Both the position numbers and the translations under genes were made by a program. Below the pieces are notes generated by a model that saw only the letters and a program-made list of their open reading frames with translations, did not search any database and was not told where the DNA came from. From assembly GCF_000153125.2 (NCBI RefSeq), contig NZ_CM002299.1, forward strand, positions 2,107,075 through 2,171,074: a DNA stretch of 64,000 bases, read 5' to 3'. Each line of letters opens with the position of its first letter. Position 1 is the first letter of the stretch. This DNA comes from Congregibacter litoralis KT71 (GTDB lineage Bacteria > Pseudomonadota > Gammaproteobacteria > Pseudomonadales > Halieaceae). Positions 26,493 through 36,507 of this stretch are shown in pieces.

Positions 26493-27311
26493 CTAGCGCG
26501 ACTGTATGCGCCGGCAGTGATACTGGATGAGTTGCCCGGCGATGGATGACGGTGGCGGCACCGGGGGCAGATCATCGGGGTGATACCAGTTGGCTTCGGC
26601 GATCTCGTCGTGGTCCGGCGTGATTTCACCGCTGGCATACTCGGCAAAATAGCCGAGCATTAATTGGTTGGGAAAGGGCCAGGACTGGGAGCCGAAATAC
26701 TCGATCTCACCGACCTCCACGCCTACCTCTTCGCGGACTTCCCGCCGCAGCGTGTCCTCAGCGCTTTCCCCTGCCTCGATAAAGCCTGCAAGGGAGCTGT
26801 ACATGGGGCGGGGAAACCGGGCGTTCCTTGCCAACAACATCTCGTCGCCGCGGGTGATCAACATGATCACACAGGGAGAGATTCTCGGATAGAGTAAGGT
26901 TTTGCAGGGGCCGCAGGCCATGGCCCGTTCACCGTCGGCCACCTGCATCTGCCCGCCACAGCGGCCACAAAACCGGTGATCCCGTTGCCAGTCCAACAAC
27001 TGCGCGGCGCGCCCCGCCAGGGCAAACACGCCGTCCTCTACGCGGCCAAGAAGCTGATAAAGGCTCCCGGCCTGATAGCGCATCGCATCAATGTCGCAGA
27101 TATCCTGAATCTCCACGGCGAAGCAGGCCTGCCCCGACCAGTGTCCGATGTAGTGCTCCCTTGCGACTTCCCATCGGTTCTGCGCAAGGTCCGTGTCGCT
27201 CAGAATGCACGGCTCCCGGGATCGCATGTCCATCACCAGTTTCCCGCGCTGAAACACGATGTGCAGCGCATCTTGGCGATGGTCGGGAGCGGGCTGATCG
27301 AGATCGAGCAT
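26493..27311 (-). CDS. nudC: NADH pyrophosphatase NudC
   Basis: 272 residues. A zinc ribbon (FCGRCGGQMQ then MACGPCKTL) precedes the Nudix box (GFIEAGESAEDTLRREVREE) and the NudC-specific SQSWPFPNQLMLG. Hydrolyses NAD(H) and can remove NAD caps from RNA. CGGAG stands 11 bases before ATG 27311. Probably co-transcribed with sohB. Confidence 0.95.
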   Translation of the reverse strand: MLDLDQPAPDHRQDALHIVFQRGKLVMDMRSREPCILSDTDLAQNRWEVAREHYIGHWSGQACFAVEIQDICDIDAMRYQAGSLYQLLGRVEDGVFALAGRAAQLLDWQRDHRFCGRCGGQMQVADGERAMACGPCKTLLYPRISPCVIMLITRGDEMLLARNARFPRPMYSSLAGFIEAGESAEDTLRREVREEVGVEVGEIEYFGSQSWPFPNQLMLGYFAEYASGEITPDHDEIAEANWYHPDDLPPVPPPSSIAGQLIQYHCRRIQSR

Positions 27312-27519
27312 AGATTCAAAGACTCCGGGGGCTGCGCGGATTCAATCCGCGAGGGGCGCATCAACAAAAGGGGGGCTATCCTATGCACCGCCGACCTCCG
27401 TCGCAAGGGGCACCCCGGGTCCGTGACGACCGTGTTTCGCCCAAAGATTCGCCCGCGACGGCTTACCTGAGTCGCAGCAATACCGTACACTTGCGGGTCT
27501 AAGATAACGAGGAAAACCC

Positions 27520-29025
27520 ATGAGCGAATCCGCAACGCACGCGTTTTGGCACAATTTTCTTGGGCCATCACCCGGCTGGTACAAGAAAGCCATCATAGCC
27601 TTCTTGGTGATAAATCCTGTTTTGCTTTACACCATTGGTCCCTTTGCCACGGGTTGGGTGCTGATTGGTGAGTTCATTTTTACCCTGGCCCTCGCCCTGC
27701 GTTGCTACCCCCTCCAGCCCGGGGGCTTGCTCGCCATTGAGGCCGTGGTACTTGGCATGACCAGCCCCCACTCGGTGTTCCACGAGACGGAGGCGAACTT
27801 CGAAGTGATCCTGCTGCTGATGTTTATGGTCGCCGGCATCTACTTTATGAAGGATCTCCTGCTTTTTGTTTTCACACGTATCCTTCTCAAAGTTAAGTCC
27901 AAGATTGTTCTATCCCTGCTCTTCAGCCTCGTCGCCGCTTTCCTTTCCGCCTTTCTCGACGCTCTTACGGTTACCGCCGTGCTCATCAGCGTCGGCGTGG
28001 GTTTTTATTCGGTCTATCACAAGGTCGCATCGGGCAAAGGTTCCCATCACGACGTGCATGATCACGGCAACGACGTCGATGTGTTGGCAAACCACAAGGA
28101 AGATCTTGAGGATTTTCGAGCCTTTCTGCGCTCTCTCCTGATGCACGGTGCCGTAGGCACGGCTCTCGGTGGCGTCTGCACGCTAGTGGGCGAGCCGCAA
28201 AATCTGCTCATCGCCTCCGTGGCGGATTGGGATTTCATTAAATTTGTGACGGTCATGGCGCCCGTCACCATGCCGGTGCTTGTTTGTGGCCTGATGACCT
28301 GCGCATTGCTCGAATGGAGCGGTAAGTTCGGTTATGGCGCCAAGCTGCCGGATTCCGTGCGCTTGGTGTTGAATGAATTCCAGGAGAACGCTGATGAAAA
28401 GCGGGACACCCGGGATGTGGCCCGGCTGGTGGTTCAGGCACTCGTCGCCGTGATTCTCGTGCTCGGTCTTGCGATGCACTGGGCGGCGGTAGGCCTCATC
28501 GGGCTTATGGTTATCGTTCTTCTCACCGCCTTCAACGGTATCGTTGAAGAACACCAGATCGGTCATGCTTTTGAGGAGGCTCTGCCCTTCACGGCATTGC
28601 TGGTAGTGTTTTTTGCCATCGTCGCGGTCATTCACGATCAACATTTGTTCACGCCGGTCATCGACTCGGTGCTGGCCATGGATTCGGCCATCAGACCAGG
28701 CATGTTCTTTATCGCCAACGGTGTGCTTTCGATGATCAGTGACAATGTGTTTGTGGCCACGGTGTACATCAACGAAGTGAAAATGGCCCTGGATGCGGGG
28801 TCTATCAGCCGCGCAGAGTTCGATCAGCTGGCGGTGGCCATCAACACGGGTACCAACCTCCCGAGCGTGGCAACGCCCAACGGACAGGCGGCGTTTCTGT
28901 TCCTGCTGACCTCAGCGCTGGCGCCCCTGATCCGACTGTCCTATGGCCGCATGGTCATCATGGCCCTGCCCTACACTATCGTCATGGGTGGTGTGGGTCT
29001 GGCTTGCGTGACGGCCTTTATCTAG
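27520..29025 (+). CDS. nhaB: Na+/H+ antiporter NhaB
   Basis: 501 residues with about a dozen membrane helices and the NhaB-type N-terminus ([14 protein letters not shown]) plus [31 protein letters not shown] and [15 protein letters not shown]. Exports sodium in exchange for protons, fitting a marine lifestyle. GAGGAAAA is 6 bases before the ATG. Its TAG stop begins a degenerate 12-bp array. Confidence 0.95.
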   Translation: MSESATHAFWHNFLGPSPGWYKKAIIAFLVINPVLLYTIGPFATGWVLIGEFIFTLALALRCYPLQPGGLLAIEAVVLGMTSPHSVFHETEANFEVILLLMFMVAGIYFMKDLLLFVFTRILLKVKSKIVLSLLFSLVAAFLSAFLDALTVTAVLISVGVGFYSVYHKVASGKGSHHDVHDHGNDVDVLANHKEDLEDFRAFLRSLLMHGAVGTALGGVCTLVGEPQNLLIASVADWDFIKFVTVMAPVTMPVLVCGLMTCALLEWSGKFGYGAKLPDSVRLVLNEFQENADEKRDTRDVARLVVQALVAVILVLGLAMHWAAVGLIGLMVIVLLTAFNGIVEEHQIGHAFEEALPFTALLVVFFAIVAVIHDQHLFTPVIDSVLAMDSAIRPGMFFIANGVLSMISDNVFVATVYINEVKMALDAGSISRAEFDQLAVAINTGTNLPSVATPNGQAAFLFLLTSALAPLIRLSYGRMVIMALPYTIVMGGVGLACVTAFI

Positions 29026-29096
29026 GCTGCTAGATAGCCCCGTCTAGACAGTTCTCTAGACGGCCTTCAAGACGGCTCTTTGTTCAAGAGGGCTCT
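29022..29096. repeat. Degenerate 12-bp tandem array after nhaB
   Basis: Units CTAGACAGTTCT (29044), CTAGACGGCCTT (29056), CAAGACGGCTCT (29068) and, after five extra bases, CAAGAGGGCTCT (29085) are in 12-bp phase; a looser CTAGATAGCCCCGT precedes at 29030. The run begins at the nhaB stop codon itself. Confidence 0.75.
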
Positions 29097-29135
29097 ATGT
29101 AAAGGAGGCGTTAAGCTGCCCCACGGAGCCCGGGA

Positions 29136-29858
29136 CTAACTGCCGCGGTTGGCCTGTCGCCACAGCGGTTCCGCTCCGGCCGCTGCAATGCTGTCAAGCT
29201 GCCCCTCGTGAGCCGCTAACTCTTCGTCACTGGGCTGGATGACCGGAAGCCGCACGCGGTCCGCGGGTAAGCGGCGCAGCCCCCGAACGCGTGCCCTGCC
29301 CTGGTTATCGTCGTCGTTGCCACCCAGCGCAAGGGCGGTTTGCCCACCGGTCATGGTCAGGTAGACATCGGCCAGGATCTCAGCATCGAGTAAGGCGCCG
29401 TGAAGCTCCCGGCTGGAGTTATCCACCCCGTAGCGTCCGCACAGCGCATCCAGGCTATTGCGCTGCCCCGGATGGCGGCTTCGCGCCATGATCAGGGTAT
29501 CGGTGATGTCGCAGCGCTGGGCGAGAGGTAGCGCCGACGCATCCCAACGGCTCAGCTCGCTGTCGAGAAAACCGATGTCGAAGGGTGCATTGTGAATAAT
29601 CAGCTCTGCCCCATCGACGAAATCAATAAAGTCTTTCGCCACGGCAGAGAACACCGGCTTGTCGGCGAGAAAGGTGGCGGTTATGCCATGCACTTCAATG
29701 GCCCCGGCGTCGATATCCCTTTCCGGGTTGATGTAACGGTGGAAGTGTCGCCCCGTCAGCTGACGGTTCTCCATCTCCACACAGCCGATCTCGATAATGC
29801 GATGCCCCTGACTGACTTCAAGGCCGGTGGTTTCCGTATCCAGAACGATTTGTCGCAT
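29136..29858 (-). CDS. dnaQ: DNA polymerase III epsilon subunit (3'-5' proofreading exonuclease)
   Basis: 240 residues from ATG 29858 (MRQIVLDTETTGLE); the frame stays open further upstream but that stretch overlaps rnhA and is unlike DnaQ. ExoI DTETTG, ExoII HNAPFDIGFLDSEL and ExoIII HGALLDAEIL are intact, and ELAAHEGQLDSI gives the C-terminal alpha-binding end. Follows rnhA by 20 bp, the conserved gammaproteobacterial arrangement. Confidence 0.95.
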   Translation of the reverse strand: MRQIVLDTETTGLEVSQGHRIIEIGCVEMENRQLTGRHFHRYINPERDIDAGAIEVHGITATFLADKPVFSAVAKDFIDFVDGAELIIHNAPFDIGFLDSELSRWDASALPLAQRCDITDTLIMARSRHPGQRNSLDALCGRYGVDNSSRELHGALLDAEILADVYLTMTGGQTALALGGNDDDNQGRARVRGLRRLPADRVRLPVIQPSDEELAAHEGQLDSIAAAGAEPLWRQANRGS

Positions 29859-29878
29859 AGCTGTAATCCAGGTTTCCT

Positions 29879-30316
29879 TCAGGCAAGCATTTCGTCGATA
29901 GCTTTGTTGGCCAGGGCGTCTGCCCGCTCGTTGCCGGGGTGGCCGCTGTGACCCTTTACCCACTCCCACTCGATGCTGTGGCGCTCGCATTCGGCTTCGA
30001 GGCGCTGCCAGAGATCTGCATTGGCAACGGGCTTTTTTGCCGCGGTTTTCCAGCCCCGACGCTTCCAGTTGGGCAGCCACTCGGTGATGCCTTTCATTAC
30101 GTAGGTAGAGTCTGTGACCAGCTTTACGGCGCAGGGTTCGCTGATGGCCGCCAGCCCCTCTATTGCCGCACTGAGTTCCATGCGGTTATTCGTGGTATCA
30201 GCCGCCCCACCGTATAGCTCGCGCTCCTTGCTACCGTACACCAGCAACGCGCCCCAGCCACCCGGACCGGGGTTTCCCCGACAGGCTCCATCGGTAAACA
30301 AGTCAACACGTTTCAT
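29879..30316 (-). CDS. rnhA: Ribonuclease HI
   Basis: 145 residues. [37 protein letters not shown] and [15 protein letters not shown] carry the catalytic D, E, D and H/D residues. Degrades RNA in RNA-DNA hybrids. Between a methyltransferase gene and dnaQ on the same strand. Confidence 0.97.
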   Translation of the reverse strand: MKRVDLFTDGACRGNPGPGGWGALLVYGSKERELYGGAADTTNNRMELSAAIEGLAAISEPCAVKLVTDSTYVMKGITEWLPNWKRRGWKTAAKKPVANADLWQRLEAECERHSIEWEWVKGHSGHPGNERADALANKAIDEMLA

Positions 30317-30346
30317 AGAATCTCAGGGGTCATCGTAAAAAAGATA

Positions 30347-31168
30347 TCAGGCAGCCAGATCGCTGTTGTCCGTCCGGGGCTGCTGAGGTGCGGGGGCCGG
30401 ACTGCCTGCTACACCGAGACCGCGAAAGCTCTCTTTTGCCCGGACTCGCAGGCTTCTTGGGCGCCGGATGCCGGCTATCTGCTTGATGGCGTGCGCAATG
30501 TAGACGCTGCCTCCGGGCAAACCATGACCCGCAGCCCAGGCGTCGATCCCTCCTGCCAACTGACGCCAGCGGCCCTGTCCTGCCTGCTGTTCTGCTCTTC
30601 CGGCTTTGCCGGGCCGTCCCGCAGGCGGTAGAGGAAACAGGTGCTGGGCGCTCTCCAACTCGCAATCCAGCAATCGCAGCCAGTCCGTCAGGCGATGGAG
30701 GCTGACGGGCCGATGTCGCTGCCGGTTCCAGAGACTGCTTTTCTGCAGACCCCGGGCGTAATGGATCGCCCCCAGAAGGCTGTAAGGATTAAAACCCACA
30801 ACGATCAGGTGTCCATGGGGCCGCAGAACGCGCTGCATTTCTCGCAGACTGCCGTGGGGGTGTTCGTCAAATTCCAGAGCGTGAAAAGCAACGACGGTGT
30901 CGATGCTGTCGCTTTCCAGGGGCAGTTCATCGCCATGGCAGTACAGGGACGCGCTGCGGTCGCTGGCCCCGCTCGCGTAGATCTGGTGGTTGATGGGGCT
31001 TTCTGCAATAAGGCTGCGCTGCGCAAGGGGACCAATCTGCAAGATGTGATAGCCAAAGGACAGGGCAAGGACCGGCTCAAGTCGCTGCAGAATGGCGCTG
31101 TAAAGCTCCTCGCCAGAATCCCTGGCGTACCAGGATTCCAGAGCTCGGGAAATCTCGATAGACTGCAT
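30347..31168 (-). CDS. Class I SAM-dependent methyltransferase (YafS-like position)
   Basis: 273 residues from ATG 31168; in-frame ATGs at 31189 and 31222 are possible but have no ribosome site. A degenerate SAM site (ILQIGPLAQ), acidic motif LPLESDSIDTVVAFHALEF and EMQRVLRPHGHLIVVGFNP identify the fold. A C-terminal tail rich in Pro, Arg and Gln (about residues 190-273) looks unstructured. Its placement between gloB and rnhA is the conserved position of yafS. Substrate unknown. Confidence 0.85.
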   Translation of the reverse strand: MQSIEISRALESWYARDSGEELYSAILQRLEPVLALSFGYHILQIGPLAQRSLIAESPINHQIYASGASDRSASLYCHGDELPLESDSIDTVVAFHALEFDEHPHGSLREMQRVLRPHGHLIVVGFNPYSLLGAIHYARGLQKSSLWNRQRHRPVSLHRLTDWLRLLDCELESAQHLFPLPPAGRPGKAGRAEQQAGQGRWRQLAGGIDAWAAGHGLPGGSVYIAHAIKQIAGIRRPRSLRVRAKESFRGLGVAGSPAPAPQQPRTDNSDLAA

Positions 31169-31324
31169 GTTCGCGACGCTCTTCACCATGACGAGGGTAG
31201 CCAGTGTGCTGCCCGCATGCAACGCCTGACTGCACTGCTCGACTGGAACGTTTGATGAGACTGTTTGACTAAAGGAATACCCGAAGACGTCCCCCCACTA
31301 ACTTTTTCGCAACGAGAGCTTTAC

Positions 31325-32095
31325 ATGCCCAGCATCATTGGTCTTCCGGCCTTTAGTGATAACTACATCTGGCTTCTCCCCAATGGTGACGGCAGTGCCC
31401 TGGTGGTGGATCCCGGCGACGCCGCGCCCGTAGAAGCCGCGTTACGGGAGCAGGAGCTGTCCCTCGCGGGCATTCTGATCACCCACCATCACTTCGATCA
31501 CGTGGGTGGACTGAAGGCCCTGAAGGAGAAGCATGGCTGTATCGTGTATGGCCCGGCAAACCCGGCGATTGAAGGCATCGACCGGGAACTCGTTTCGGGT
31601 GACCACCTGAGCGTGGGCAGTTACGAGTTCGACGTTATCGGTGTGCCGGGGCACACCCTGGATCACATCGCTTATTTCCAGGAAGGTGCTACGCCCCTGT
31701 TGTTCTGCGGCGATACGCTGTTTGCCGGCGGTTGCGGGCGCATCTTTGAAGGCACGCCGGCGATGATGCACGAGTCCCTGAGTCGTCTTGCGGCGCTGCC
31801 GGCAAACACGGCGGTCTACTGCGCCCATGAATACACCCTGGCTAACCTGAGCTTTGCCCGGGCGGCAGACCCAGGCAATGAAGCACTCAAAGCGCGGGAA
31901 GCCAGGGCCAGAGACCTGCGGGACGCCGGAACACCGACCGTGCCCTCCACCATCAGTCTGGAGATTGCCACGAATCCTTTTCTTCGCAGTGCAGCACCTG
32001 AGTTGGCCGTGGGCCTGGAGGCAGCGGGACGCGAGTCCGGTGCAACGCCCGTCGAGCGATTTGCAGAGCTTCGCGCATGGAAAGATCAGTTCTGA
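31325..32095 (+). CDS. gloB: Hydroxyacylglutathione hydrolase (glyoxalase II)
   Basis: 256 residues from ATG 31325 (MPSIIGLPAFSDNYIWLL), preceded by GAGAG; a TTG 60 bases upstream would add unmatched residues. Binuclear metal site THHHFDHVGG, GHTLDH, FCGDTLFAGGCGR and CAHEYT are present. Hydrolyses S-lactoylglutathione to D-lactate in methylglyoxal detoxification. Divergent from the methyltransferase gene. Confidence 0.95.
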   Translation: MPSIIGLPAFSDNYIWLLPNGDGSALVVDPGDAAPVEAALREQELSLAGILITHHHFDHVGGLKALKEKHGCIVYGPANPAIEGIDRELVSGDHLSVGSYEFDVIGVPGHTLDHIAYFQEGATPLLFCGDTLFAGGCGRIFEGTPAMMHESLSRLAALPANTAVYCAHEYTLANLSFARAADPGNEALKAREARARDLRDAGTPTVPSTISLEIATNPFLRSAAPELAVGLEAAGRESGATPVERFAELRAWKDQF

Positions 32096-33429
32096 ACACC
32101 GTGATGTGCCGCCTTGTCATCCTTGCCCTCCTGCTTTTCCTCGGCGCCTGTAGCACCCAGGACAATAAGCCTTCCCAAGGGGGCGCATCGGTAACACCGG
32201 CGGCAGAGCTGCTGCCGCCCGCGAAAAAAGCCGCACTTGAGGAACCCCCGGGGCCGCCGGTGGACCTCTGGGACCGAGTCCGCCGTCAGCTGAGCATGCA
32301 TACACTGCACAATGGGCGCATCGGCGCAGCGCGGGAGTACTACCTCAAGCAATCCCGTTATTTTGATCTGGTGGGGCTCCGGGCGGAGCGCTACCTCTAT
32401 CATCTGGTCGAGGCAGTAGAGGCTAGAGACATGCCGATTGAGATCGCCATGCTCCCCCTGGTGGAGAGCGCTCTGAATCCCTTTGCGATCTCCAACCAAA
32501 AAGCTGCGGGGCTCTGGCAGATCATGCCCGGCACCGCCGATTACCTGGGTATGCGAAGAGACTGGTGGTTTGATGCGCGGCTGGATATTCGCGCCTCCAC
32601 GGACCATGCCCTCGATTATCTGGAATCCCTGAACAAGGATTTTGACGGCGACTGGCTTCTGACTCTGGCGGCTTACAACTCGGGTAAAGGGCGGGTGCAG
32701 CGCGCCATCCGGCGAAATAAAAGCAGAGGTATGGCCAGTGACTACTGGTCCCTGGAACTCCCTCGAGAGACCCGCCGCTATGTGCCGCGCCTCATTGCCC
32801 TGAGCACCATCATTGCCTTTAATGAGGCCCTGGAAGTCGCCTTACCCGATATCCCCAATGCGCCCGCTTTCACAGCCGTTGCCACCGGCGGACAGATTGA
32901 AATGCTTCGCGCGGCAGAGCTTGCGGGTCTTGATCTACTGGAACTGCGCAGTTTTAACCCGGGACAGCTCCGGTGGGCCACGGCGCCCCAGGGTACGGGA
33001 GACATTCTTGTCCCCGTTAGCGTCGCCGACGCCCTAGGTGTCTCCCTGGCAGCCCTGCCGGATTCCGAGCGGGTGACCTGGCAGCACTATCGCATCCGGC
33101 GTGGCGACAGTCTCATACGCATCGCAAAGACCTTTGACACCCAGGTCGGTCTTCTGCGGGAAGTGAACAATCTCAAAGGCAATCTCATCCGGGCGGGCGA
33201 TACGCTGATGATTCCCGATAGTGCGGCCTGGCGGGCGAGCCTTGCCCTGGCCCAGGGAGGCAGCACGGGGGTGAAGCGCGGCTATAAAGTGCGTCGGGGC
33301 GACTCCCTTTACGAGATCGCTGCACGCTTTGATGTCACCATCGATGACATCATCAGCTGGAACGACCTTGATCCCGGGCGCTATTTGCAACCCGGACAGT
33401 CCCTCACGCTGTATCTAGGCGGAGGCTGA
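32077..33429 (+). CDS. mltD: Membrane-bound lytic murein transglycosylase D with two LysM domains
   Basis: 450 residues; ATG 32104 is an alternative nine codons in. Lipobox LGAC (cysteine 25, +2 serine) predicts an outer-membrane lipoprotein. The SLT domain has the catalytic glutamate in LPLVESALNPFA, then KAAGLWQIMPGTA and AAYNSGKGRV. Two LysM repeats near residues 330-375 (YRIRRGDSLIRIAKTF) and 395-445 (YKVRRGDSLYEIAARF) bind peptidoglycan. Overlaps the end of gloB by 19 bases; its last 15 bases overlap the RND gene on the other strand. Confidence 0.95.
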   Translation: MERSVLNTVMCRLVILALLLFLGACSTQDNKPSQGGASVTPAAELLPPAKKAALEEPPGPPVDLWDRVRRQLSMHTLHNGRIGAAREYYLKQSRYFDLVGLRAERYLYHLVEAVEARDMPIEIAMLPLVESALNPFAISNQKAAGLWQIMPGTADYLGMRRDWWFDARLDIRASTDHALDYLESLNKDFDGDWLLTLAAYNSGKGRVQRAIRRNKSRGMASDYWSLELPRETRRYVPRLIALSTIIAFNEALEVALPDIPNAPAFTAVATGGQIEMLRAAELAGLDLLELRSFNPGQLRWATAPQGTGDILVPVSVADALGVSLAALPDSERVTWQHYRIRRGDSLIRIAKTFDTQVGLLREVNNLKGNLIRAGDTLMIPDSAAWRASLALAQGGSTGVKRGYKVRRGDSLYEIAARFDVTIDDIISWNDLDPGRYLQPGQSLTLYLGGG

Positions 33430-36400
33430 GCTTTCGACGCTCGGTGCGTCGCTTTCTGGAGCCCCCTCTCCGTCATCCTTTCGGATGTTGAAAAAGGTGG
33501 CGTACAGCGTGGGCACGACGGTGAGGGTCAATATGGAAGCGAATCCCAGGCCCGCCATAATGGTCACGGACATGTTCACGAAGAACACGTCTGACAAGAG
33601 AGGAATCAGGCCTAGAATCGTCGTACCCGATGCCAACACCACGGGCCGGGCCCGGGATACGGCAGAGTCCAGTACGGCCTCGTAGGGATCATTGCCCTCA
33701 GCGATCTGTTGATCTATCTCTTCGATGAGCACGATGGCGTTCTTGATCAAGAGTCCGATGAGCGACAGCGCGCCCAGTAGGGACATAAAGTCAAAGGCCC
33801 CGTTGGTTGCCAACAGGCCGGCACTGATGCCCACAATGGCCAGGGGGACCGTGAGCCAGATGATCAGCGGTTGCCGCAGCTTGCCGAATAGAACGATGCT
33901 CGTGAGTATCATCAGCAAAATACCCACGGGCAGGGAGCGTCCCAGCCCTTCCTGTGCATTGGCGTTATCTTCGTATTCGCCGCCCCAGGACAGTTCATAT
34001 CCCGGCGGCAGTTCGATCGCCTCTATCTGCGGACGAATCCGTTCGAAAAGCGGCGTCGCCAGTTCCCCTCGGGGATTGCAGGAGGCTATGATGGTTGCTA
34101 TGCGATTTCGGCTGCGCAGAACGGCGTTTTCGTAGTCCGTGCGATACCCGGAAATCACCGCGGTGGCGGGCACAGTCTGACCCAGCACCGCACTCCAGAT
34201 CTGCACATCACGCACGGAATTCACGTCATTGCGTTCATTCTCTGTCGCGCGCATTCTCAGGGGCAGGACCCGGTTACGGTCGCGATAGCTGCCTGCCGGT
34301 AAACCGTCGAACGCAGACTTCATGGCATCTCCCAGCGCTTCCCTGCTGATGCCCAGCTGACGCCCCACCTGCTCATTGAATACCGGTGTGACCAGTTTCA
34401 CGGGAGAGCGCCAGTCATTGCGGATGTCCACAGCTTCAGCGTCGTTACGCATGATGGCCTCCGCCTGCTCCGACAGCTGACGTAGCACCGTCGCATCGGG
34501 CCCTGAAAAACGCGCTTCAATTTTGGCATCGCGGCCGGGGCCGATGCGCAGTGATTTAACGATAGGGTCGATCCACGGCGTTTCCCGGCGCAGCTTTTCC
34601 GCCACCCGTTCCTGCAGCGCTTCTACCTGCTCGGGCGTTTCAGTGCGCACGATGATCTGGCTGTAAACCGGCGTGGGTTCCCGGGCGTCATAGACCAGGG
34701 TAAAGCGCTGATGGGCACCGCCGATCACGGCCGTGGTCTGCAGCACGCCCGGCTGCTGACGGAGGAAGTCTGAAACCTCAAGGGTGTCATCCCGGGTTTT
34801 GCGAATATCCGTGCCCTCGGGTTCATAGATATCAACAAAGAACAGCGGCGTGCTGGACGCGGGGAAAAACCCGCTCTTGACCTGCCCGAAACCCACGACA
34901 CCCAGGGCAAACAGGCCCCCTACCAGCGCCACGGTAAACCACCGGTGATTGACGGCAAAGGCGACAAGGGAGCGATAAGCAAGGAACAGTTTCCCCCCGT
35001 AGGGATTCTGGACCTGATCGGGACCGCCGGGTTTAAGAAGCAGAGAACACAGGAGCGGTGTCGTGCTGACGGCGGTTATCCAGCTAAGTGACAGGGAAAT
35101 GAGAATGACGTAAAAGAGCGAGCCGGCAAACTCCCCGGTGTTGTCCGGCGACAGCCCGATAGCCGAGAAGGCCAGAATGCCAATCGCCGTTCCGCCGAGG
35201 AGCGCCCAAATCGTTTTGCCCACGGCTTCCGTCGCGGCTTCGATCGCCTTCATACCCGATTGCATGCGCACCTGCATACCCTCGGCGACCACGATGGCAT
35301 TGTCCACCAGCATGCCAAGGGCGATGACCAAAGCGCCCAGAGAAATGCGCTGGAGCTCAATACCAAAGAGATACATCAACAGGAGCGTCCCGGACACGGT
35401 AATCAGCAACACGGATCCGATGATGAGACCGGAACGCAGCCCCATGAACAGCAACAACACCGCGATAACAATAATCACGGCCTGGGCCACGCTCATGACG
35501 AATCCGCTGACGGACTCTTCCACCTCGGCGGGCTGGTCGTAGACCGCCTCCAGAGACATGCCCACGGGAATCAGCGTCTGGAGGTCATCGATACGCGCTT
35601 GCAGTCGTTTGCCGGCCTCCACAACGTTCTGACCTTTGGCCATGCTGATACCGACACTGAGCGCCGGGAGCCCATTGTGGTAGTAGAGCTTTACCGGCAC
35701 TTCCTGGTAGGCACGGGTAATCGTGGCGATATCTTTCAGGGCCACCAGATCCCGATTTCGAGAGGAGATGAGGACATTGCCGATCTCCTGTACGGAATCA
35801 AACTCCCCCGTGGGTTTGATGCGCAGATAGTCATCGCCCACCCGCACATTCCCCGCATCCACTACGGAGTTTTGCGAGCCCAGAACCCCGGCGATGGTCG
35901 CGGGATCAATGCCCAGTTCTGCCAGGCGGACGCGGGACATGTCGAGATAAACAACTTCCTGCTGTTCACCGTCGATGGACACTTTGCGAACGCCTTCAAC
36001 GAGAACCAGCTGTCGTTTGATGTCATCGGCGACGTCGTAGAGGTCGCGCCAGCTGTAGCCCTCCCCCGTGATCATGAGATAGACGCCGTAGACGTCACCG
36101 AAATCGTCGATGACTACCGGCGCCAGGGCTCCGGGAGGCAGCTGGCGCGTTACATCGCTGATTTTGCGACGCAACTCGTCAAACACATTGGGAAGCTCGT
36201 CGGCCCCGTATTCATCCTTAAACTCGATCGTGATATCCGAGAGCCCGGGTCGGGACACGGACATCTTCAATCGCTTGAGCTGGGGTAGCTTCTGGATCGC
36301 ATCCTCCAGGTGATAGGTCACCTCATCGTACACTTCCTGCGCCGATGCTCCGGGATACTGGGTGATGATTTTTGCCATCTTGATGGTGAAGGCAGGGTCC

Positions 36401-36507
36401 TCGAGCTTGCCCATCTTCTGAAAACCGAAGATGCCGCCAGCAACCATAATCACGATAACAAGCCAGGAGATAACCGGCGTGCGAACCGAATAGGCGCCGA
36501 TGCTCAT
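33415..36507 (-). CDS. RND efflux transporter permease subunit
   Basis: 1030 residues, full RND size. N-terminal helix then porter domain (QYPGASAQEVYDEV), helices 2-6 with ALGMLVDNAIVVAEGM, and the second half repeating the plan (LLGALSLIGLLIKNAIVLIEEI). The proton-relay helix 4 has D-N instead of the D-D of AcrB. Similar to MdtC/VexF-like transporters that take substrates from the periplasm; substrate cannot be told. Starts within the stop of the adaptor gene (ATGA). No outer-membrane channel gene is adjacent. Confidence 0.93.
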   Translation of the reverse strand: MSIGAYSVRTPVISWLVIVIMVAGGIFGFQKMGKLEDPAFTIKMAKIITQYPGASAQEVYDEVTYHLEDAIQKLPQLKRLKMSVSRPGLSDITIEFKDEYGADELPNVFDELRRKISDVTRQLPPGALAPVVIDDFGDVYGVYLMITGEGYSWRDLYDVADDIKRQLVLVEGVRKVSIDGEQQEVVYLDMSRVRLAELGIDPATIAGVLGSQNSVVDAGNVRVGDDYLRIKPTGEFDSVQEIGNVLISSRNRDLVALKDIATITRAYQEVPVKLYYHNGLPALSVGISMAKGQNVVEAGKRLQARIDDLQTLIPVGMSLEAVYDQPAEVEESVSGFVMSVAQAVIIVIAVLLLFMGLRSGLIIGSVLLITVSGTLLLMYLFGIELQRISLGALVIALGMLVDNAIVVAEGMQVRMQSGMKAIEAATEAVGKTIWALLGGTAIGILAFSAIGLSPDNTGEFAGSLFYVILISLSLSWITAVSTTPLLCSLLLKPGGPDQVQNPYGGKLFLAYRSLVAFAVNHRWFTVALVGGLFALGVVGFGQVKSGFFPASSTPLFFVDIYEPEGTDIRKTRDDTLEVSDFLRQQPGVLQTTAVIGGAHQRFTLVYDAREPTPVYSQIIVRTETPEQVEALQERVAEKLRRETPWIDPIVKSLRIGPGRDAKIEARFSGPDATVLRQLSEQAEAIMRNDAEAVDIRNDWRSPVKLVTPVFNEQVGRQLGISREALGDAMKSAFDGLPAGSYRDRNRVLPLRMRATENERNDVNSVRDVQIWSAVLGQTVPATAVISGYRTDYENAVLRSRNRIATIIASCNPRGELATPLFERIRPQIEAIELPPGYELSWGGEYEDNANAQEGLGRSLPVGILLMILTSIVLFGKLRQPLIIWLTVPLAIVGISAGLLATNGAFDFMSLLGALSLIGLLIKNAIVLIEEIDQQIAEGNDPYEAVLDSAVSRARPVVLASGTTILGLIPLLSDVFFVNMSVTIMAGLGFASILTLTVVPTLYATFFNIRKDDGEGAPESDAPSVESSASA

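Noticed and set aside
29859..30080. N-terminal extension of DnaQ by 74 residues
   Set aside because: It overlaps rnhA in another frame, is arginine-rich and unlike DnaQ; MRQIVLDTETTG at 29858 is the normal start.
35260..36288. Long plus-strand frame of 342 codons inside the RND permease gene
   Set aside because: Antisense to a fully conserved RND sequence; composition is histidine/glutamine rich and matches no fold. A shadow frame.
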